From JAJXSS01 sp964547135 (lineage in GTDB: Bacteria; Planctomycetota; Phycisphaerae; Phycisphaerales; Phycisphaeraceae): a stretch of DNA of 64,000 nucleotides. Location of the stretch: the NCBI GenBank assembly GCA_964547135.1, contig CAZJMK010000001.1, positions 124,001-188,000 of the forward strand, in the 5' to 3' direction. This document shows, in pieces, positions 59,172 to 64,000 of this stretch. Every line of letters begins with the position of its first letter. Position 1 is the stretch's first letter. The notes below the pieces were generated by a model. The model was not told the origin of the DNA. It saw nothing but the letters and a program-made list of their open reading frames with translations, and searched no databases. The position numbers and the translations under genes were made by a program.

Positions 59172-60488
59172 ATGCTCAAGGGGTCATCACCGCTGCGCCT
59201 ATTGGTGTTTTCCGATGACTGGGGTCGGCACCCCTCCAGTTGTCAACACCTCATCAGTCACCTGCTGCCACGCTACCCGACGCTCTGGGTCAACACCATC
59301 GGCATGCGCCGGCCAACCTTGTCACGTGACGACCTGGGCAAAATTTGGAAACGTCTGCGTGATTGGGGCCAGCAGAGTGAACCACTTTCGTTACCCGACA
59401 ACCTGCGGGTGATCGCCCCGCGTATGTGGCCGGGGTTTCGCACCGCTTGGCAACGACACTTCAACGCCCGCAGCATGAGTCGTTCGATTGTGCAGGCTTT
59501 ACCACCACCTGTTGCAGACAACTCAATGTCAAATGCACCTGTGATCGCTGTGACGACCTTGCCGATCGTGGCCGACCTGGTGGGCAGGTTACCGGTCGAT
59601 CGTTGGGTGTACTACTGTGTCGATGATTTTTCCGTCTGGCCGGGCGTTGACGGTTCGGTGATGGACACGATGGAACGTGAGCTGGTGGCGAAGGTCGATC
59701 ATGCACTGGCGGTGTCACCGACCTTGCAACATCGTTTGGCAGCGATGGGCCGTGAATCAGACCTATTGACCCACGGCATCGACCTGCATCATTGGCAAAA
59801 CGTTACGACACAATCGTTACAACCCGAACCCCCGGTATTTTCGGAAAAAAAGACTTCATCGCTACCCTTGCCTGATTGGTGCCATGGGCTGCCGCGTCCG
59901 ATTCTTTTATTCTGGGGACTCATTGACCCCCGGTTGGACGTGTCATGGTGTCGCGCCTTGGTGGAACAGGTCGCCGGCACACTCGTTTTAGCCGGGCCGA
60001 TGCAGTCGCCCTCGCCCGACTTGTTGCAACTGGTGCAGCAATACGGGCAGCGTGAGGTGAATTCATCATCTTTCGGGGACGCGGCTGGGGTTGCAAACGC
60101 AGCGGGTAACACCAAAGGTTCAATCGTATTGCCCGGCCCGATGCGCTACGACCTGTTACCCACACTGGCACAATGGGCGGATGTGTTGGTGATGCCTTAT
60201 GCGGATTTGCCCGTGACTCGTGCGATGCAGCCACTCAAGTTCAAGGAGTATTTGGCAGCCGGATACCCTGATGCAGGCAAACCGGTGGTGGCGAGAGCCC
60301 TGCCTGCCTTGACCGACTGGGCCGATGCCGCAGACCTGGTGCAAACCGCCCAACAAGCGGTGACACTGGTACATCAGCGCCTGCAAAATGGTTTACCCAT
60401 GACGCAACAGCAAGCGCGTTTACGATTGGCTGACGAAACCTGGGCGAATAAGGCGCTAAAGTTAGAAGCACGGTTGGTTGGTAATTGA
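59172..60488 (+). CDS. Glycosyltransferase, TuaH-like
   Basis: A 438-residue GT-B-type protein without signal peptide. LRLLVFSDDWGRHPSSCQHL opens the N-terminal domain, and DRWVYYCVDDFSVWPGVD at about 140-157 is typical of TuaH-like transferases. The C-terminal domain includes LFWGLIDPRLD and PYADLPVTRAMQPLKFKEYLAAG, the donor-binding region with the conserved Lys-Glu. It likely works in exopolysaccharide synthesis with the next gene. The frame upstream of 59172 is open only because it crosses the A repeat. Confidence 0.8.
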   Translation: MLKGSSPLRLLVFSDDWGRHPSSCQHLISHLLPRYPTLWVNTIGMRRPTLSRDDLGKIWKRLRDWGQQSEPLSLPDNLRVIAPRMWPGFRTAWQRHFNARSMSRSIVQALPPPVADNSMSNAPVIAVTTLPIVADLVGRLPVDRWVYYCVDDFSVWPGVDGSVMDTMERELVAKVDHALAVSPTLQHRLAAMGRESDLLTHGIDLHHWQNVTTQSLQPEPPVFSEKKTSSLPLPDWCHGLPRPILLFWGLIDPRLDVSWCRALVEQVAGTLVLAGPMQSPSPDLLQLVQQYGQREVNSSSFGDAAGVANAAGNTKGSIVLPGPMRYDLLPTLAQWADVLVMPYADLPVTRAMQPLKFKEYLAAGYPDAGKPVVARALPALTDWADAADLVQTAQQAVTLVHQRLQNGLPMTQQQARLRLADETWANKALKLEARLVGN

Positions 60489-60489
60489 T

Positions 60490-60569
60490 AACGAGCCGCG
60501 ACCGTGAGGGAGCGGTGGTTTGGTTGAGCTTGATGAAACAAATACCGTTACCTCGCGGTCGACTCGTGA
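60490..60569. repeat. Diverged family I foldback
   Basis: AACGAGCCGCGACCGTGAGG and CCTCGCGGTCGACTCGTGA face each other across about 40 bases. It resembles the variant at 44422-44501. It lies between the two glycosyltransferase genes. Confidence 0.6.
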
Positions 60570-60633
60570 ACCGAACGATGTTTAACAGCCAATGCCTCGT
60601 GTAAGGTTTGATGGCGGGAGCAACCAAAGGCGC

Positions 60634-61881
60634 ATGATTTTGGCCACGCAAGCGATTCAAGGCATCGACGGTCAAACCTGGCCGGCGCCCCCCGACAGCG
60701 CCGCTGGTCGGGTCGTGGTGCTGCACACCCGAGTGGTCAGCGAAACCGGTGGCGGCCCCGACAAAACCATTCTGCTTTCAGCCTCATACCTGGCCGACAC
60801 CCCTTACTGGCTCGCCGCTGCCTACATGTACCCGCAGGGCGATGTCGGGTTTGATGCCATTCGCAAACGGGCTGCTGCCGTCGATTGCCCCCTCATCGGC
60901 ATCCCCGACAAAGGCCCGCTGGACCGCACCGTCCTTCGCCAGCTTTATCAGGTCTGTCGCACCTACAACGTCCGCATCTGGCACGCTCACGATTACAAAT
61001 CCAATTTATTCGGCCTCACGTTGCGCCCGTTTTGGAACATGAAACTGGTCACCACCCTGCACGGGTGGGTCAAACAAACCTCACGCACCCCGCTCTACTA
61101 CGCCATAGATCGCTGGTGTCTGCCTTATTACCACCATGTGTTCGCTGTGTCGGATGACCTGCTCGAACAAGCCCGCAAGCTCGGCGTCACCGAAACACGC
61201 AGTTCACTGCTGCTCAACGGCGTCGATGAAAAAGTGTTTCGTCGCCAATACCCTGTAGCGCAATCACCTCTGCGCCAACAATTCAACGTGCCGCCCGGTC
61301 GTTTGGTCATCGGCGGCATGGGTCGGCTCAGCGCTGAAAAAGCCTTCAACCATTTGATCGACGCGACCCACCGCCTGCTCAAAAGCGGCCTCGATGTCGA
61401 ATTGTGGATCGCCGGCGAAGGCGATGCCCGACCCGACCTGCAAAAACTCATCAAAGCCCGTCACTTGGAAGACCGCATCCGCCTGCTGGGTTTTTGTGAT
61501 GACACGGTCGGGTTTTATCATGGGCTGGACATGTTCGTGCTCAGTTCATTGCGTGAGGGTTTGCCCAACGTGGTGCTCGAAGCCATGAGCATGGGGCTGC
61601 CCGTGGTATCAACCCAGGTGGCAGGCATCCCCAAACTCGTCACCGACGGTGTCAATGGCCTGCTCTGCCCCTCCGGCAACGTGGACCTGCTCACTGCTGC
61701 CATGCAAAAGGTGGCACGCGACGCATCGTTACGTGATCAATTGAGCCGTGCTGCACGAGCGACCATTGAAGAGCGATTCACCTTTCGCCAGCGCATGAAC
61801 GGCGAACGCGCCATTTACGATCGCATACTGGCCGATCGTATAGTCAATGGTAATGATGCCCTGCCCTTCAGGGCCGGTTGA
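60634..61881 (+). CDS. GT4 family glycosyltransferase
   Basis: A 415-residue GT-B enzyme. VVVLHTRVVSETGGGPDKTILL is the N-terminal glycine loop, WHAHDYKSNLFGL and LVTTLHGWVKQTS follow, and the C-terminal domain has IGGMGRLSAEKAFNHLIDA and the E-x7-E donor site SLREGLPNVVLEAMSMGLPVV. It resembles transferases associated with exosortase/EPS loci. The last codons (NDALPFRAG) and stop come from a half A repeat. ATG 60634 is chosen; 60592 is an alternative. Confidence 0.88.
   Translation: MILATQAIQGIDGQTWPAPPDSAAGRVVVLHTRVVSETGGGPDKTILLSASYLADTPYWLAAAYMYPQGDVGFDAIRKRAAAVDCPLIGIPDKGPLDRTVLRQLYQVCRTYNVRIWHAHDYKSNLFGLTLRPFWNMKLVTTLHGWVKQTSRTPLYYAIDRWCLPYYHHVFAVSDDLLEQARKLGVTETRSSLLLNGVDEKVFRRQYPVAQSPLRQQFNVPPGRLVIGGMGRLSAEKAFNHLIDATHRLLKSGLDVELWIAGEGDARPDLQKLIKARHLEDRIRLLGFCDDTVGFYHGLDMFVLSSLREGLPNVVLEAMSMGLPVVSTQVAGIPKLVTDGVNGLLCPSGNVDLLTAAMQKVARDASLRDQLSRAARATIEERFTFRQRMNGERAIYDRILADRIVNGNDALPFRAG
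61857..61880 (-). repeat. Half family A unit inside a coding end
   Basis: GATGCCCTGCCCTTCAGGGC, followed by CGGT, is the right half of a reversed A unit with GATGCCC for GACGCCG. Its partner half is absent. It overlaps the last codons of the glycosyltransferase gene. Confidence 0.7.
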
Positions 61882-62400
61882 TGGCACAGGATTGGATACT
61901 GGATGATGGTAAATTTTTCAGAAAGGGCGTATATCGATCATCGCCGGGTATGAACATTATCCATAATCCTTTATCCATTTTCCATCTTCGCACGACTGGT
62001 GGGTCCGCTCGCCGACTCGCTTGTCCCACCCTTGTATCAGACCACTTACATACGCCCCCGGTTTTTCCAAGATGACTTTACCAGTGCATTGTCAACCGCA
62101 TCCGATACATGCGATACTCACCGGTCGTGGTCCGCGACCGGCACAGCCTTTTTCATGCTGCGTTGTAAGTGCTTAATCAATGTGCCGGCGATCACGACCG
62201 TCAAAATGCCCAGCACCGAGGTTGCGGAGGTGGGGGCTGGGCTGATGCTTGATTGGCTTCATCACAAGCAAACACATCAACCCCTTCGCCGGGTGTTGGC
62301 CGAATCGCTGGTGGTTCGGGAATCGACATCTGCGCCCGTGTCACGACATTGACAATTTCACCCATTCACGTCCATCACCATTGATAAAGGAGGATCGAAA
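61882..62400. repeat. Intergenic region: G foldback, L, then unassigned sequence
   Basis: A diverged G foldback lies at 61889-61985 (core AAATTTTTCAGAAAGG and TGAACATTATCC), followed by L at 61998-62030, the same G-then-L order as at 51905-52042. From 62040 to 62380 no repeat or clear gene is found. A 32-codon minus-strand frame (62118-62216, GTG start) encodes a hydrophobic segment with a basic end, but support is weak. AAAGGAGG at the end serves the next gene. Confidence 0.6.
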
Positions 62401-63147
62401 ATGCGCAAGTCACCCACCAATCAATCATCGCTTCAAATCGGCATCGTTGGTACGGCTTTGTTCTTGACAGCCGGGGGATTGCAGGCTGCCCCGATCGTGC
62501 TGCTCAACGATGGGTTTACCGACAACGGAATTACCAACGGGGCCGACTTATTCGACACCGCGTGGTTCAGGGATGCCGGTGCTTCGTCCATCTTCACCGC
62601 CACCGACGGCACGCTCACGCCTCCGGTCAGCGGCAATCCCACACTCCGCTACACGGGTGCAGCCAACAACAATGCCTTCAGCGGCAATTTCACTTCGCAG
62701 GGGTTGGCCGTGGGCGACAATATTCGCCTTGATGTGACCTACCGCACCGACGGTCTGGGTGCCAACCGCAATGTGTCCTCGCTGGCCATTGGTCTTTATG
62801 ACAGCAATGGCACCTTGCAGACCGCCAACGGTTTTGCCACCGCACGCAGCGACGATGCGGGCTACTTCGGCGTAGCCAATGTCAGTTCCCAGCCGGACAC
62901 CTTCCGCTTTCAGCAAATCGTTTCCGAGGTCAACAACGACACCTCATACCTCACCGGTGGCACACTGAGCTTTTTGCCCGGAGCGACGCGCGGCTGGAAC
63001 CTGAACAACATCAATTATCACACCCTGTCGCTCTCGATCACCCGCACGGTCAGCGGGCTGGACCTGGCCTTCTTTGCCGACGGCCACGCCTCCACCATGG
63101 CACAGGGTTCGGTATTGCGCCGCCACATTCGCCCCAACGGTCCATGA
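62401..63147 (+). CDS. Secreted protein, probably C-terminally truncated
   Basis: A 248-residue exported protein with a signal peptide ending LTAGGLQA and a strong AAAGGAGG ribosome site. The body has a beta-sandwich look (VLLNDGFTDNGITNGADLFDTAWF, DNIRLDVTYRTDGLG, WNLNNINYHTLSLSITRTVSGLDLAFFADG) common in planctomycete PEP-CTERM proteins. After FFADGHASTMAQ the sequence turns to SVLRRHIRPNGP and stops, with no sorting tail. A deletion or frameshift near 63105 is likely. It overlaps the next gene by four bases. Confidence 0.7.
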   Translation: MRKSPTNQSSLQIGIVGTALFLTAGGLQAAPIVLLNDGFTDNGITNGADLFDTAWFRDAGASSIFTATDGTLTPPVSGNPTLRYTGAANNNAFSGNFTSQGLAVGDNIRLDVTYRTDGLGANRNVSSLAIGLYDSNGTLQTANGFATARSDDAGYFGVANVSSQPDTFRFQQIVSEVNNDTSYLTGGTLSFLPGATRGWNLNNINYHTLSLSITRTVSGLDLAFFADGHASTMAQGSVLRRHIRPNGP

Positions 63148-63524
63148 ACAACACACTCATGAAACACTCCTTACATCCGCACCGATTCACGTTGTTCGGG
63201 TTGATGGTATTGCTGGGTTTGATCGTGTCGTGCCTGGTCACACCATCTGTTGCGGAAACCTGGCCCCAGCCGACACCGATACCGACGGGCGTTCGCCTGA
63301 TCGCGCAGGACTGGTTGGCAAATGCACACCCCGCAGCCAATCCGACCACCAGCGCCACTTGGTCGCAGACCGTCAGCGCCAACGGACAAAAAGTGCTTGG
63401 TTATCAGGTGCTGCAAACCCCTGCCCAGCGCTGGGACGCACAAATTCGCTGGCGTAATGTCGAACCCATTGGTGCCGGGCAACCGATGTTGATTCGTGTG
63501 CCGCCCGCTGGTCCGGTCGATTGA
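63144..63524 (+). pseudogene. GH10 xylanase, N-terminal fragment
   Basis: A 126-codon frame. A signal-like segment (LFGLMVLLGLIVSCLVTPSVAE) is followed by the N-terminal ligand-binding-like part of planctomycete xylanases (GYQVLQTPAQRWDAQIRWRNVEPIGAGQPMLIRV). It stops at 63522-63524, just where a GH10 barrel continues in another frame. The N-terminal third to half of that barrel is not found between, so sequence has been lost and the frame shifted. Confidence 0.7.
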
Positions 63525-64000
63525 TCGACTGGGACGTGACCAATGAAACGGTGAACAATCGTGTGCTGATGGATTTTCTGGGACGCGAGGAAATGGTCCG
63601 CTGGTATCACCTGGCGCGACAGGCTGACCCTCATGCCAAGTTGTACATCAACGATTACGCCATGCTATCGGGGGGTGCCGTCGATCAGAAACGCATCGAC
63701 CGATTCTATGATGAAATCAAATATCTGATCGACCACGGCGCACCCTTGGACGGCATCGGCGAACAGGCCCATTTCGGTTGGCAACTGGTGGGCATACCAC
63801 GCATGTTGCAATTGCTGGATCGTTTTGCAGGCTTGGGTCTGCCGATCAAAATCACCGAGTTCGATGTGGCGGTCAAGGATGAAAAATTGCAGGCTGAGTT
63901 CACCCGTGATTTTTACACCGCCGCCTTCAGCCATCCCAATGTGGAAGCAATTTTGATGTGGGGTTTCTGGGAAGGCAGTCACTGGATGCCCTCCGCCGCG
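63522..64000 (+). pseudogene. GH10 xylanase, C-terminal catalytic fragment (runs off window)
   Basis: In the frame from 63522: LIDWDVTNETVNNRVLMDFLG holds the GH10 acid/base Glu, GIGEQAHFGWQL the active-site Gln and His, and LPIKITEFDVAVKD the nucleophile Glu near 63860. These are clear GH10 landmarks. The start of the barrel is missing and no start codon with a ribosome site fits. It continues past 64000. Either a true deletion pseudogene or an assembly error joined two parts. Confidence 0.75.

Noticed and set aside
62118..62216. 32-codon minus-strand frame with a membrane-like segment
   Set aside because: GTG start, weak context and no known family; I kept it only as a note in the intergenic entry.
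1..64000. Prophage, transposase, RAYT or defence island
   Set aside because: I scanned the frames on both strands and saw no integrase, transposase, phage structural or recognised defence protein.

Overview
The window looks like a Planctomycetota chromosome segment, probably Phycisphaerae-like. The evidence is a protein with a PEP-CTERM sorting tail, Gram-negative lipid A and heptose genes (lpxK, hldE), a carbohydrate-hydrolase set (GH88, GH42, a GH20-like enzyme, a GH10 fragment), an M24 peptidase next to accB-accC, and short gene runs on both strands. The lineage is an inference from gene content; there is no rRNA here to confirm it. One 100-N assembly gap lies at 4110-4209.

Layout. 1-6.0 kb: end of a URO-D family gene, a prenyl synthase, a CNNM/CorC membrane protein, arfB, then prfA and rpmE. 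6.0-13.9 kb: two methyltransferases, recX, an esterase-led four-gene run ending in an SDR, an outer-membrane-type protein and a Sua5-type tRNA-modification gene. 14.1-18.6 kb: a forward run of maf, lpxK, hldE (overlapping ATGA), phhB and ptsN. 18.7-24.6 kb on the minus strand: ispD, a CDP-glycerol transferase-like gene, sdhA and sdhC (sdhB absent) and a DUF1844 gene. 24.7-31.1 kb forward: hisI, a GH88 hydrolase, an SDR, a Xaa-Pro peptidase, accB and accC. 31.6-38.5 kb: two paralogous sugar-nucleotide-type dehydratases, a CpsB-like PHP phosphatase, a zinc-ribbon membrane protein, an unknown basic protein and an 870-residue TPR protein. 38.9-49.2 kb: trpS, gamma carbonic anhydrase, hisA, SpoIID-like, flavin reductase, PilZ, rhomboid, fabI, NAGPA-domain and M42 genes. 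49.7-64 kb: tRNA-Arg, a GH20-like enzyme, class I aldolase, PEP-CTERM protein, lipoprotein, GH42 beta-galactosidase, two glycosyltransferases, a truncated secreted protein and a broken GH10 xylanase.

I see no defence system, mobile element, prophage or CRISPR. The unexplained signal is between the genes. Nearly every intergenic space is filled by a small set of inverted-repeat families, named here by letter. A: a four-hairpin unit with ends GACGCCG and CGGCGTC. B: CACCGCCG/CGGCGGTG. C: GCGCCGCGATTTATCGCGTC. D: GCGGACGCTTTGCGTCGGC. E: CCCTCTCCC/GGGAGAGGG with GGTGAGGGC. F: iterated AGTGGCCG-type words. G: a foldback with ATGGATAATGGAT arms. H: CCAAGGACGAGG/CCGAGGACTTGG. I: a foldback GAGCCACGAGCGG/CCGTTCGCGGCTC. 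J: a foldback of GGTTAATT or GATTAACCGA words. L: GGTGGGTCCGCTCGCC/CCCACC. They combine in fixed orders; F-H-J-C-F' occurs twice with F arms as terminal inverted repeats. They also touch genes: the hisA start codon lies in a G arm, and a half A unit supplies the last codons and stop of a glycosyltransferase gene. This modular repeat landscape is the best candidate for something undescribed. Its function is unknown to me.
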